This document shows, one piece after another, positions 22,560 through 35,590 of a stretch of 64,000 bases of DNA. The stretch is taken from assembly GCF_963576615.1 (NCBI RefSeq), contig NC_088711.1, forward strand, positions 57,578,248 through 57,642,247, written 5' to 3'. This DNA is from Watersipora subatra. Taxonomy: Eukaryota; Bryozoa; Gymnolaemata; Cheilostomatida; Watersiporidae. Below the pieces are notes generated by a model, which worked only from the letters and a program-made list of their open reading frames with translations, had not been told where the DNA came from and did not search any database. How positions within the stretch are numbered: position 1 is the stretch's first letter; each line of letters begins with the position of its first letter. The translations under genes were made by a program, and so were the position numbers.

Positions 22560-25500
22560 AACCATTTATCTGCTGACCTGCTGACCTTGCCTTTCCTAAA
22601 CTGCCATAGCTTTTCGACAACGGCTAGTAAAGTAGTTAAGAGCTGGCAACAACTTGGCTCGCTGGCGTTGCTATATTGGCCTTTGAACATAGCAGCAACT
22701 TTCTCTTTGGCCTTTGCTTTTATTTTCTACTATACTAAAGTTCCTCTTCACTATTTTTCAGAACAGTGTCACGAATTCTATTTTATAGCTCATCTAGAAG
22801 TATCCTTATGAAGAAAATTAGAATGGGTTTTTTGGTAAGTGCTAAATCATTATCCCAAGTTATTTGGATAACTAAACAAGAGAAATTATTTGTTGCATGG
22901 CTTGTTGATTGACCGCTCATGCTTTGTCCTATCGCCATGTTAGCCAAAACCATTTTTATTTGACTACAACTGTTCGTTCTATTTTAGCCAGCGCTATTAC
23001 AACATATTCTTAAAATATGGAAACATATAGCTGGCTCACAAAACCAATGAAAGCTGAACTTGCAAGCCATTGTAAAAACTGGCTTTTCGTTGAGATTTTC
23101 ATTCAATGCTAGGAAGACAGGCTAAATCTATTAAAGTACTGTTTTGTTAATGATTTTGTAGCTAAAGTTCTTCTGTAAACAACGGCAGCTTGGAATACGT
23201 TCTGCTTTTTTAGCCTGTAATGAAAAACATCATTTTTTATGATTTACTAATGCCAAGTTATATAAGCAGTTAGACACACATAATAAGCTTACCATTGTTC
23301 TATGATGAGTTCTGCTGATCACCGGCACCGATGGGTTAGGTGAACAGAGCTGCCGGTCTGTCAACTGCTTGAAAATTTAGAATTTTAACATCAATGGGCA
23401 ACAATCGCATACCCGTGGGCAGCCAATGAAATATATTTTTATGTTTACACAATTTGACGCAATCAAGGAACTGATTTACTGATGAGCCCATCCCAGAGTA
23501 ATTAGATAAACATGTACGGGTTAGTGGTCTATTATAGATGTGTGAAAAATTTCGATCAGGCGAAACATCATTTGTCGTGTAGACAAAAGCACACTTCTCT
23601 GAGCACACTGGCAGCGGTTAAAGAATACATTTGTAGTCATCGTCCGCTGCCAGTGTAAGTGCTCCTTCCTCCTCCGCAATTAGAACTAACGGTACGATAT
23701 AAATGGTATAAACACAGTGTATGAGGGAACTTGGAATTTATGAAAAAACTGCTATAAACATACTTTGTTTAGCATCATATAATTACATGTGAGTGGATTC
23801 ATCAGTCAGTCATGACCAGTTATCCTGTTTATATTGAAAGGCGTGAATTGGATTTTCTAATAGTTTCATCCCTGAGTAGTAGAACCATGTTTGGGTCGAA
23901 ACACATTTGCATCAATAATTTATCAACATTCTAGACTATAGAGTCGTAGCCCCTTTCTGCTCATGAAAACACCTAATGCTAGGGTCAATATTAAACTTAT
24001 TTACTCGCGATTTTTGTAAATACATCTATTCTCTCTCATCGTATATCTTATTTTTGTGATACCTTGTTATATCTTATTTCTTGTCTTATGCTATTTGCTG
24101 CTAATCAAATTACAAAACTAGTATTTGGTTACTCCTTACAAATGTGTGCTGATAACTCCTAGCTTGACAATACACCCATATTGGCTGCATTTATATTTAC
24201 GTGCATCTATTTATTAGCACTGTAAACACAAGCGTATTAACATAGACATGAAAAGTGTTTTGTTTATTCCCACAAAATTAATTATAATATTTGCAGTTTT
24301 TTACAAAGTGCTCAAACAAAGCTCTATTTAAAATATTAATTTTGATAAGCTTTTAAGTCTAATGAATCAAAATAAAATATGGCTGCCTGATTCGAAACAT
24401 TATTTGCTTTCAAGAAGAACTATAAATCTCTAGTAAATAAACAGTCTATATACAAATCTAAGTGTTGGTTTTTGTAAACCTTATGTCGTGTTATAGCAAT
24501 TAAAATATATTAAAGATAAATCTGCATCGCAGAGGATTTGATCTCAGAACCTCCCATTCACAAGGCAACAAGCTCTAACATTATGCTACATGGGTTCAAT
24601 AATTCATTGAGCAGATAGTCTTTATCTGGGTTAAAATACGCATAGGAACTCTGTGTTACGCGCAATGTCACTAAAGCTTGCTCTCACGGTTCTTATTAGT
24701 AAGTTTAGGAATACATACACTAGCTTACTACTCAAATCAGCCAATGGCAACTAGTACATTCCTTGCCACTGTTTACAAGATGGTTTTTAATACCCAGGCA
24801 CTAAATGTCTGTTTGATGTATTTTCAGTTACAGTGATTAAAATATGCATGAAAGAACCACTTCACACCAGAAATGAATCTGTAACTACCACTTATGCAAG
24901 AGGCACACTAACCACTGCACCACGTGACTTCATTGCCATGTCATGAAATAACTAGCACACTTGAAGATCATGCGTTCTTGAGCGATCATCACCTGCAACG
25001 ATTATAAGTACAATTATTCCAAACTGTGGTGAATTGGCTGCATAGCTTAGTGGTAGTGTGTTGTGCGTTATATGCATCTGCTGAATGTCTGGGTTCGATT
25101 CTGGAAAATTGCAACCCTTTTTTTAACGCCCAGACAGAAAAATGAATACAACTTTCATCATAGTAAAAATTTAGACAAGCTCAATAACTCAAATTCATTG
25201 GGTAAAGAAATGTAATGAATTGCAACTACATTCCTTGTCACTGTTTATAAACTGTCTTAATCTTGTGTGACTGTGTAGCGTGAGAAATAAGATATATTTT
25301 TCTGCAATCTGCTTGAACTTTACCTCCAGCTTTCAAATATTTGAACTATTCATTGGTCGAACACACACAGAAATAAACAAACATCTTCATTTAAAAGTTT
25401 GAATAGTAAATGCTGTATACTTTAAAAATAATTAGCAAATTTAAAACTAGTTAAAAATAAAATTTCTGGGCAAAACCTTTTAGTATTATCCATGCAACAC

Positions 25501-28031
25501 TGGTATTCAACTAGTTTTATAGCAAAATTAAACATTGCTTGTGTAAAGAAATAATAGAACTGTTCAAAGTGAAATACAACATTTTTAAAACTTAGAAATT
25601 ATTTTCCCTTTGTTTTATTTTTGGATGAGAAATGACAACTCTTATTATCACAAAGCTACAATTCATTATACCTTTGCAAACTAATGTATACCCTGGTCTG
25701 ACCTAACATCTTAAAGATCGTCTGGTTTGATTATTTAGCAATCAGGTGTTGACTTCTTCACTATAGCTGGATGTGTTCAAGGGTGTGCATAGCAAACTTA
25801 GCCCACACGATCACATGTCCCTTCTCGTTACAAAACTGTAGTTTAACAAGGAAGCATGCTTATCGGTGCTCCTACTAAGTTATAATAAGAATGGAGACTT
25901 GTCTTTGCACCAAGAAACTAATATGTTTAGATGCTACAATTGTATAAAGAATTTGACAATGGTTAGTGGAATTTTAGTTGAAAGAAATTTGTGTAAAATT
26001 TTAGCAAAGTGTAGTTTGTGAAATCAGTATTTAAAGCTTATACCAGAAAAGCCCTTATTACCAGGGAAAAATAAGAGAAAGAGATGAACATTTTAGCAAT
26101 CTAGTAGATTAAGTGAAACAAGGTCAGGTAATGCTTGCATGGCACAGTGTAGTAAAACTGGGGTCTCTGATCTTTTGATCTTTGTTAAATACAATGCATT
26201 CTATTAATAGGCGTTGCCCACTCATTAATCTAACAAATTATGATATGGATCGTCACAATTCTTGAAATGCTTGTCTTACCTCAACCGGCAATCAGTTTCA
26301 ATGCTTACAAAACACAATTAAAGAAACGAGATGTGAAAAATCGTAAACAAGAGATGACAACTCAGGTCATAGTTCGAAGACTGTTAATTTGCGCAGAGTT
26401 TGAGTATCAGCAGTGCTACAACTTGCTCTCTAATAGAATCTGCTTTATTGTTTTATGTCTGTTTTACAGTCATAATTGTTTTTCAGTCACTAGTGCACTA
26501 GGTAGTGCATTAGTAGTGCACTATAACACCACTTACTCGTAGTGCAGAACTGGCAGATTGGCTTAAAGGGAATCATAGATATAATAAGAAAATCAAAACA
26601 AAACTCTTCAAAAACTTCAATTTTTCTGTAAAAGTTCAAAATTAGTCTGTAAGAGCTGCAAAAAATTTGCTGGATCTTCAAATTTAGATGAGTAACTTTG
26701 AATGGCGCCCAACCAAAATCACGTGGAAGCAAAACCTCAATAGAGACAATACACGCAATTGGTCAAATGTCTATAGAGACCATAATCATAGTTGGCCAAT
26801 CTTTTCTAGAAACCATATTAGCAAACAAGCAAATTCTATCAAAGTGTTGACGACTTTGCCAATATCTTAGTTGCTAGAAACCCACCACGCTACTGTTACC
26901 AGGTAGTCCAGTACTTTGACATTTTTAGTTTTGAACCTTATGTGATGTTTTCTGTCTTTTAATGGGTAACCAGGCAGCACTCAGCACTGCTGCTCTTGGT
27001 CTTCCCTAACATTTGGTTTCCATGCTCAGAATGAATTCTGAGTTGATATCTGTTGAGGATTTTGCACCTTACCGTTCCAATGACTTAGAGTTGAACTTGA
27101 TCAATCTTTCCAAAACTAGCGATGTACTCATCAAAACACAACTCGTTAAAGTAGACTCGCCTTCAGGTCACGGTTACTTTTCTGTTGCACTAACGCTGCC
27201 ACGAGGCTTGATCAGAACTTTCTTTTTGTTTTCCTTATTGCTGCCCTCTGTATTACATAACAGCAACAGAACTTACTACTCACTTTACAGCTATTCCTTG
27301 AAGCTCACATGAACGACAGTCACTTTTAGTCAAAAGCTTTATCTGTGTTAGAAGATTTAAACATAAGAAGAGGTCGGCACCAGTGCATTGGGAACCTGTA
27401 CAATTAGAAGATCTAGTTACTTGATGCATAAGGGGATACATAAATAAAAAAGGTAATTATCTCCTCAATGTCGTATGAGTAGCCCATTGTGAGCAATAGT
27501 CATTAGAATCTACCCTCGTGGTAGTGTCATGAAATGGGTTGAATATTTTACCTCCACTGGAGAAAGCTTAGCTGCTATAATCGAATCAAACCCATCTGCA
27601 GTGTTTCTGTGATGATTAAGAGTTTCACCGCGAATTCCTCCGCACTAATTTAACAAAGTGAAATAGAATCTAATCAGTTTGGATTTCACCGATTCTATGA
27701 TATGGAGTGGAAAAAGCCTGAATCCACTTGAAGCGTGGAAACCCAGTATTTGTTTAATGTATAATTATAAGGACTTGAAAAGCTATTAGCTTTGAATTAG
27801 CTAAATTAGCTTTGAATAGCTCATGAGCCATAGCTTGATCCGAGTGATTGAGAAGACAATAACTGAACTGAATTTCGTAACACCATTTATATTTCTGATG
27901 AGCTTGTTTGATTATCAGATGAAGCTATAGAGTGCATGCTTAATCTTGTTGTTACAGCATTCACTTCAAGAGAACAGTTTCTTCCTTTTCATATGCTTTA
28001 TTGCCTTTTCCTCCTCTTAATCTTTCTATAA
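22560..28031. other. Gene-free stretch with SINE-like fragments
   Basis: No frame here resembles a protein I know. tRNA-like SINE pieces are seen near 24520-24600, 24855-24960 and 25031-25115. A small hairpin at 23600-23665 pairs GAGCACACTGGCAGCGG with its near inverse. Near 26490-26530 there is a cluster of AGTGCACT words. The remainder is AT-rich and unassigned. Confidence 0.4.
25031..25115 (+). repeat. tRNA-like SINE head
   Basis: GCTGCATAGCTTAGTGGTAG looks like a tRNA 5' half with box A, and GGGTTCGATTC about 40 bp later is a good box B. The 3' acceptor half does not pair, so this is a tRNA-derived repeat and not a tRNA gene. Confidence 0.5.
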
Positions 28032-28501
28032 CGGAGGTTCCCAACCTTTTTCGTTTAGCTCCCCCTTATGCCTTTTCATAAATGTGATTCTCCACTCACT
28101 TTTAACTCAAATGACTAAAAACCATTGGTACAAATTATAATCCCATTTTATTGTACATATCTAACCACATAACAACATATTATTAATTTCTATACAGCTC
28201 GCATACAACACCCAGCAATGCATAACCTTCAGCATGGCAGTGAATTGGTTGATGACTAGGTGAACTTACTATCCAATCAAAATCTGGATGGATGTGTTCA
28301 CATATATCTGGGTTCTGACTAGTAGCTCATTATTAGCAACTAGTGTTATAGATAAAACCAAAATGTTAAATGATGAAACCCAAACTCACACGGCACTGCA
28401 GGACATAAGTTAGAAATTTAACATATCAGACCCTCTCTGTTCCACTTTGTATATTCAAAATTCTCCCCCAGGGGGAATTCGTCCCTGGTTGGGAACTCCT
28501 G
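28032..28501. mobile_element. Non-autonomous hAT MITE, 470 bp
   Basis: The ends are CGGAGGTTCCCAACC (28032-28046) and, inverted, CAGGAGTTCCCAACC (28487-28501). The flanks TTCTATAA and TTCCAAAA agree at 6 of 8 positions, as expected for an aged 8-bp duplication. A subterminal GGGGGAATTC with CCCTGGTT is shared with the right end of the hAT element at 9131-9150, so the two families are related. Confidence 0.65.
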
Positions 28502-28759
28502 TTCCAAAAGGTATCATCTTCTCTGAGTGACCTTAACAATAATGTTGAGGTCAATTGAAGTGAATGCAGTGGAGTTGCCTAGTCTGGACCAATAAAGTTA
28601 ACTTTTCCCACTCCGCTCGTACTCTAGTCAAATAAATCGATAAATTTTACTTTTTAAATACCATTTATGTGATTAAGTTTAACATGATATCTTAAACAAA
28701 CCTGCTTTACATCTGTTCACTTTGCTTGCTGTTTGTTTACACACAGCACTTGCGCTGTC

Positions 28760-29465
28760 CACTAGCTCTATACATAGCAGTGTGGTATATTAGCTCCACA
28801 TAGCAGTGTAGTATAACAGCTACACATAGCAGTGTGATATACTAGCTTCACATAGCATTGTGGTATACTAGCTGCACATAGTAGTGTGGTATACTAGCTC
28901 TACATAGCAGGGTGGTATACTAGCTCTACATAGCAGTGTGATATACTAGCTCTACGTAGCAGTGTGGTGTACTAGCTCTACATAGCAGTGTGGTATATTA
29001 ACTCCACATAGCAGTGTAATATACTAGCTCCACATAGCAGTGTGGTGTACTAGCTCTACATAACAGTGTGATATACTAGCTCCACATAGCAGTGTGATAT
29101 ACTGTAAAGGTTTTGCGCGACCTTCACTTTCCTCTACTAGTACCAGACTCGTGCATGAGTACAAAACATATATTTCTGCTTAGTTCATCAAGGTGTGTAC
29201 AAGAAAGAATCAAGTAACAGGCAATGAACAGGCTCAGAACAGCTCTGCTCTTCTACACAAATGTTTGAGCTTATATAGCTAGTAAGCTCCGCCTCCGTTC
29301 TAATTGGCTGGACCTGGCATGGCTCTGGGTCGGCTTGGCTGAACGCGATTTCATTAACAGGCCTGCCTGAACACAGCTTGGCTTGGCTTAACTCAGCCCT
29401 ATGCTTAGCTCCCAGTGGACCACATTCCCCAACACTACTAGCTCCACATAGCATTGTGGCTAGCC
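28760..29465. repeat. 26-bp minisatellite, interrupted by a solo LTR
   Basis: The unit is TACTAGCTCCACATAGCAGT plus GTGGTA. About 13 copies lie at 28760-29102, and one more resumes at 29435-29465 after the LTR. The same unit forms a larger array at 32813-33300. Confidence 0.9.
29103..29434 (-). mobile_element. Solo LTR of a retrotransposon, 332 bp
   Basis: The insertion splits the 26-bp array. On the minus strand it begins TGTTGGGGAATGTGG and ends CCTTTACA, the TG...CA termini of an LTR. It carries a promoter-like GCTATATAAGC. The flanks ATAC and CTAC fit a 4-bp target duplication with one mismatch. No internal retroelement sequence remains, so it probably arose by recombination between two LTRs. 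Confidence 0.7.
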
Positions 29466-31033
29466 TGTCTTGACAAACTGTTGTTTTGGCGGAGTTGTCC
29501 CCCGTCGAGCGGGCGAGCAACAACAGCTTGTCACAAGACGTACTGCACCTGATGCGTCAGCTGCACTTATAAGGAGTTGTTCTCTTCCATCTACGCGGCT
29601 CGGCTGCGAGGTCAGGTATAATTGCAGTGGCTCAAAACCTGGTCAGTTTCTGGGTCGTTTTGTAGAGGTGGAGCTTAATCCGGAAATGCAAATGTTTTGT
29701 CGGCACTAAGCGACGATGTTTTAAGCAAGTGCCAATGTTTAGTCGGTTAGAAATTGAGTCTGTAATCTTTTTATTTTTTGTAACAAAATAATGCATAAAC
29801 ATCGTTTTAGGCAAATCTTTAATCAAAAATATGAGATCTTTCATCAAACTAGCATAACGTATTCACATAGTTGTTTATCGTAGTTTTGTCGTGTTAAGAC
29901 GAAATAGTAATATGCTCACGAAACGGAAAAAAATCTTCTCAAAAATACATCGTTAATTATTCTGTATTTGTTTATACAGTGTGTATGAAAAATATCTTAC
30001 ATACGTTGTAATATGATTGCACTTACATGTATGTAACGCGGTATTACATAAGTTATTGAATATTTGTGATTATGTTCTAACCAAATAAAATGCACATTGA
30101 AACAATTGTCTACTTTGCTATCATTTTGAGAGCTAAAGAAGATTCTATTTCATTTTAGTGTAACTATTTATGTTAGCGTATCGTAAGACAAAGATTGTGA
30201 AAAGGCAACAGAAGACATTAGTCTATCTTATCTTTAATGCAAACACCGACTTCTCCAACAACTAACTTTATTTAGATTTTGAACATGACCGCACTCTGTA
30301 GGTATTCATTTGTCAATTTGCTTATATATTTATTATTTATGTACAGCATTGTGTGACAAAAAAAATTTTTTTGATTTGCTGGGCAAAAAATATTTTTATA
30401 CTGTTGGCATGATGATGTATTTTCTTGCTCCAATATAAATAATGCATGTGGCAATTGTTGTGCATCATTGCTAGCAGCTTTCCCGTTACCTCCACAAGCA
30501 CAATGTAGCCAATTCTGGAAAATCAGAGAGGGCAGCACACACAAAACCTTTAGCATGATGTATGTCTATTGGCATTGCTGACGTTGTACAACATACATTG
30601 TTTGAAAAGTCGATGCGCAATCACAAAATGTCTGGTGACGGACCACTGGAACAATGATGGGAAGTAGGTTGTTTCAGTTATCGGACGAATCTATTATGAT
30701 AAATTGTAAAGTTTAATAATTTTACTTTATTTGATATAAAAAGAAAATGTTGCACATAACTTAATTACTACCACATCAGCACCAAAGCCATAAAAGGCCT
30801 TTAACAAGCACAAATGAAAACAGAATAACACAGTAGAAAAGGGCTACATATACTACATGTAGATATGTGAAAATAAGTGATAAGTCTGGATTATTTAAAA
30901 AAAATCAGTGTTGAAAATCCTGAATGTTTTATGTATGCAGGTATGTTTTAATTTGATCAATATATTCACTCAAAATTCAGCACAGTACAAGCTGAAACAG
31001 TTCGAGTTTCTGCATATAAAAGTATTCCTATCT
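29466..31033. other. Unassigned non-coding sequence
   Basis: AT-rich DNA. Short frames on both strands show no domain, and I see no repeat family. Confidence 0.35.
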
Positions 31034-31159
31034 AGAACAAGTTTGTTCTCTATGGCTGCAGATGAATTGGCAATGAGGTGAAGGGCACGCCAGATGCCCT
31101 CTGGCGTGCCCTCCCTTCATTGCCAGTTCACCCACAGCTATAGGGAACAAACTTGTTCT
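31034..31159. repeat. Near-perfect hairpin, 126 bp
   Basis: The left arm AGAACAAGTTTGTTCTCTAT runs through GGGCACGCCAGA. It is followed by a 5-base loop and the inverse arm TCTGGCGTGCCC, ending AACAAACTTGTTCT. Mismatches are few. It is probably a recent foldback MITE. Confidence 0.8.
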
Positions 31160-31694
31160 ATGCCCATCTAGATATTGCATGTATTAGAAAGCCTCAGGAA
31201 GCATTTATGCTCTGTCATTTCTTACTCCCTGCAAACTCCTCTTGGAGATCCTTAATCTAAAATAAAAACAATCATAGCATGTGTATTTACATCTCCTTGA
31301 ACTTGTAAAGTACTGTGAATGCAGTATTCAAGTGGCATTATTTGCGACGATTTTTGACTTTGACAGGAATATTATTTGTTAATTTAATGAAGTAGATTGC
31401 AAAGTTACATTGGACATTGTGATTAGCTGTAAGTTAATTTGGCGATCTCAAAGAACCGGGCAAATCTGCTTTTGCTAGTTCCTGACTTTATTACTGTTTT
31501 TACAGTAGTTTTATTTCACAATTAGTTCCTGGCTTCATATATCTTCTCCGATCCTACATTGCTCAACCGACTTAGCCCATAGAGTTGACTTGTAGAAGAC
31601 AACAGCGACATTAGTCCAAGTACTCAGTCTACGAATCGGATGGTGTTGTGGCACCTTGTTATCAATTTCTCAAAGAGTTGATAACAACTTCAGA

Positions 31695-31953
31695 GATGCT
31701 CCCAAATCCTGATTAGAGATTTGCAAATCCCATTAAATCACCAATCATGAGATTGGCATCAAAGCACCATAAAAATGGATTACCCAGCTTGTAAATTAAA
31801 TCAAAACCATCAATTACATAGTGGATGATGGTTTTAATTTAATTTTATTTGAAAGCTGAGCAGTCACCCTTCTAAGTGATTTGATTTGGAGCAAAACGCA
31901 TGCCAGCGATTTGATATGCTTTACAAATCTGGAATCAAAGATTTGGGAGCATC
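31695..31953. mobile_element. MITE, 259 bp, 14-bp terminal inverted repeats
   Basis: The ends are GATGCTCCCAAATC and its exact inverse, and the inner arms stay partly complementary. The flanks ACTTCAGA and ACTGCACA agree at 6 of 8 positions, compatible with a hAT-type 8-bp duplication. No coding capacity. Confidence 0.6.
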
Positions 31954-32812
31954 ACTGCACAACTCTCTCCAATTCAGACACTGAGCACTTACACTAAAGT
32001 GACACGAAAGCATCATGCAACAAGGTTCTAATTTTAAAACTGAGTTACTGAATATTACCACTCACCGGACTGTTAGGTATGAAAGTAACATCAGGTGTCT
32101 GAGTTGCATCTATAATGCTGTCGTTTGTGGCGTTTCGTAGATGCTTCCCACATCTATGGAAGCTTGCATAGCCTCTGCTCTTACTCCTACCCGTCCTGAG
32201 CAAGCACTGCGTTTCCTCCTTATCTTGAGCTATAAATCAGAATGCTCGAGGCATTGAACGTTTGGCTGGGTGTGAACAGGCAACTTAACAAATATCGCAG
32301 TTGGCAGCAAATAATTTGTTTCTAAAACCTAATCCTGCCTACACAAAGCGTTCTTCTGCATTATCCTACTATAACTTCACGTTTTTCTAGCTACTAATCT
32401 AGGGCTATAAATGGCTTGAAGATCCACCTACCAATGAAATTCCACATTTAACCATAATTAATATTGCACGATTTGCCTAAAATTTTATTGCTGGTTATGT
32501 GAGTGAGTACCTCAGTGTTACTATCAGATGTATTGTCTTGAGGATGCAGTCTCTTTGTTGGATTCTGTGACTAAAAATGTAAACAATACGTAAATTATGT
32601 ATATCGACACCATGTGACAACATATATGAATTTATGCACATGCATAGCATATTTATATTTGTAGGCACAATCTAACTAAATTCAAATTGGCAAAAGAGTC
32701 CAAACAAAGGCCTTGTTGCCAGAGCTGCAAAATAAGCATTCATTTTATCTTGCTTTTAATGATTGTTTTTGCAAATTTTAGGTGTGAAATATTAAATGTA
32801 AAATAAAATATT
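31954..32812. other. Unassigned non-coding sequence
   Basis: I see no coding frame and no repeat between the MITE and the 26-bp array. Confidence 0.35.
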
Positions 32813-33300
32813 GCATACTAGCTGCACATAGCAGTGTGGTATACTAGCTCTACATAGCAGTGTGGTATACTAGCTCTACATAGCAGTGTGTTATACTAGC
32901 TCTACATAGCAGTGTGATATACTAGCTCCACATAGCATTGTGGCATACTAGCTCCACATAACAGTGTAGTATACTAGATCTACATAGCAGTGTGGTATAC
33001 TAGCTCTACATAGCAGTGTGGTATACTAGCTCCACTTAGCAGTATGGTGTACTAGCTCCTCATAGCCGTGTGGTATACTAGCTCTACATAGCAGTGTGGT
33101 ATACTAGCTCCACATAGCAGTGTAGTATACTAGCTCTACATAGCAGTGTGGTATACTAGCTCCACATAGCAGTGTGGTATACTAGCTCCAAATAGCAGTG
33201 TGGTGTACTAGCTCTACATAACAGTGTGATATACTAGCTCCAAATAGCAGTGTGGTATACTAGCTCCACATAGCAGTGTGGTATATTAGCTCCACATAGC
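32813..33300. repeat. 26-bp minisatellite, about 18 copies
   Basis: Same unit as the array at 28760-29102 (TAGCTCTACATAGCAGTGTG plus GTATAC). Degenerate copies containing TAGCTC continue to about 33430. Confidence 0.9.
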
Positions 33301-33519
33301 TGGCCAGTCTAATAGCTCCATACAGAGCTGGATGATCTACCAGCGCTATATAGCTGGGTGAGCTAGTATGTAGCTCATATTGATAGATGTTTTGCTAGCT
33401 CATCATAGTTTGGTAATTTGCTAGCTCTACACACACTAGTCTACAAACTACACTAAGGCAGACACGTTTTTGCTCTTTCTCTAAATTTAGTACTTGTTGT
33501 TGGACATACTGAATGTGTT

Positions 33520-33643
33520 TAATTTTATATTATTATACATACATATAAGTATGGTATTTATGTTATATTATTATACTTATTTATGTTATATTATTAAACA
33601 CATTGATGTTATATTACTTTACATATTTATGTTATATTGTTAT
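33520..33643. repeat. Left part of a 23-bp minisatellite
   Basis: About five degenerate copies of TATTTATGTTATATTATTA with a spacer. The same unit continues at 35100-35590 on the far side of a terminal-inverted-repeat element, so the element appears to sit inside the array. Confidence 0.65.
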
Positions 33644-35080
33644 CCCACGACCAAACAAGAGCGAAGCGATTGATTGGGAGATTTATGATAAATGCACATG
33701 TGCACACAACTCCTGAAAAATTATCTGTTAACGGCCGTCACCAAACCCTTGTAACGAAATCCTACCAACAAATTTAACTATTTTTCAGTAAAGTCGTTTA
33801 AGTATGATAATGATACAAAACGAACAGAAACCTATTTAAATATGTTACCAAGCCTTTGAAAGGTTACCGCAAATTCCTAAAACTAACCCATCTGATCGGA
33901 TTATACATAAATAGACAGATTAATTCTGCCAAAAATTGCCACAAAACGCTTGAACAGCTTGGTTTATTAATAGCTTCGACCGACCTAAGAAACGCCAATA
34001 AAGCCGTGCGACAGATAGTAGAACTATTTAGCAGTGCGCAATTCAGCACGAGAAAAACGTGCTCAATTCACCATTTTATGGCATTGTTCAATTGCCAAGA
34101 AAGCTTGTGTACTGTTTGAGGCATAGACCGATTTACAGGTACGAAAATGTGGTACACAGTTAATCAGCCTACGTTTTTGTCCAATTACCGAAGGTTTTTC
34201 AAATTATCTAGAACATCAGCCAGATTTTTTTACATCTTATCCACAAGATAGGGCGTTACTACAACGCCCTTTTATGACAAGAATATTTCTTTATTTCACT
34301 CCAGTTTGCATAAAGCTTCTAGACGCATAAATGCCAACGCTTGCTTTCTGTTCCATATCGCTGTCAAAACCATTCTAAATTCACAACACAACCAACTTTC
34401 AAACTGTATATTGCACATCAGCTTGCCGTTTAACTTTTAATATTGCATTTCAGAGATATAATAAACATATTTCTTTATTGTTGTTGTTAGTTAAACTACG
34501 TACAGTAGGTTAGGTCTACAGCTTGAATTAATATTTATTTTATTATTGTAAAACACAAGTTTGAGATAGTTAAATATTTATTTTATTAATATTTACTTCG
34601 GTTACATATCGCTGTCAAAACCGTTTTACATTCAACACAACCAACTTTCAAACTGTATATTACAATATATTTTACTTTTAATATTGCATTTCAGAGATAT
34701 AATAAACATATTTCCTTATTGCTGTTGTTATTTAAATTACGTACAGTAGTTTAGGTCTACAGCTTGAATTAATATTTATTTTATTGTTGTAAAACATAAG
34801 TTTGAGATAGTAGTAGATTAGGTCTCATTTTTATACAACCTTTTGTTTTGCATAATTGACCTTTTGAATTTCATTTCAAAACTATTTGACAACTACCATG
34901 GACATACAACCTCCCAGAACATTACGTCGTCGCGTCTTTAGAGTCGTGCTTCCTCAAATTAATTTTATATCATCTCTAACAAGTCTCATTTACACTATAC
35001 TCTGTCAATTCCTGCTGAGAACTACTTTTTCAACAACCAACAGTACCCTTTCTTTTTTCCATTATCACTTTGGTCGTGGG
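33644..35080 (+). mobile_element. Terminal-inverted-repeat element, 1.44 kb, copy 1
   Basis: It is bounded by CCCACGACCAAA (33644-33655) and its exact inverse (35069-35080). It is followed by CTGTATGACAG, which is shared with copy 2 at 60919-62634, so the true end may lie slightly outside. An internal segment of about 220 bp is tandemly doubled (34353-34575 and 34602-34818). No transposase is recognisable, and the superfamily is unknown to me. Confidence 0.65.
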
Positions 35081-35099
35081 CTGTATGACAGTAGAATTT

Positions 35100-35590
35100 C
35101 TAGTACATAGTTATGTTATATTATTATACATAGTTATGTTATATTATTATACATAGTTATGTTATATTATTATACATAGTTATGTTATATTATTATACAT
35201 AGTTATGTTATATTATTATACATAGCTATGTTATATTATTATACATAGTTTTGTTATACTATTATATATATAGTTTTGTTATATTATCATACACAGTTAT
35301 GTCATATTATTATACGCAGTTATGTTATATTATTATACATAGGTATGTTATATTATGATACATAGTTATGTTATATTATTATACATAGTTATGTTATATT
35401 ATTAAACATAGTTATGTTATATTACTATACACAGTTATGTTATATTACTATACACAGTTATGTTATATTACTATACACAGTTATGTTATATTACTATACA
35501 CAGTTATGTTATATTATTATACACAGTTATGTCATATTACTATACGCAGTTATGTTATATTATTATACACAGTTATGTCATATATTTATA
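35100..35590. repeat. 23-bp minisatellite, about 21 copies
   Basis: The unit is ATAGTTATGTTATATTATTA plus TAC. The second half uses CACAGTTATG and ATTACTATA variants. The apparent long frame here (YYYTQLCYI repeats) is a by-product of the repeat. Confidence 0.9.

Noticed and set aside
25031-25115. tRNA gene
   Set aside because: Boxes A and B are present but the acceptor stem does not pair and similar decayed copies are scattered around, so it is a SINE-like repeat.
26240-26542. 100-codon frame with a hydrophobic start
   Set aside because: No recognisable family; it ends in AGTGCACT repeat words. Probably chance.
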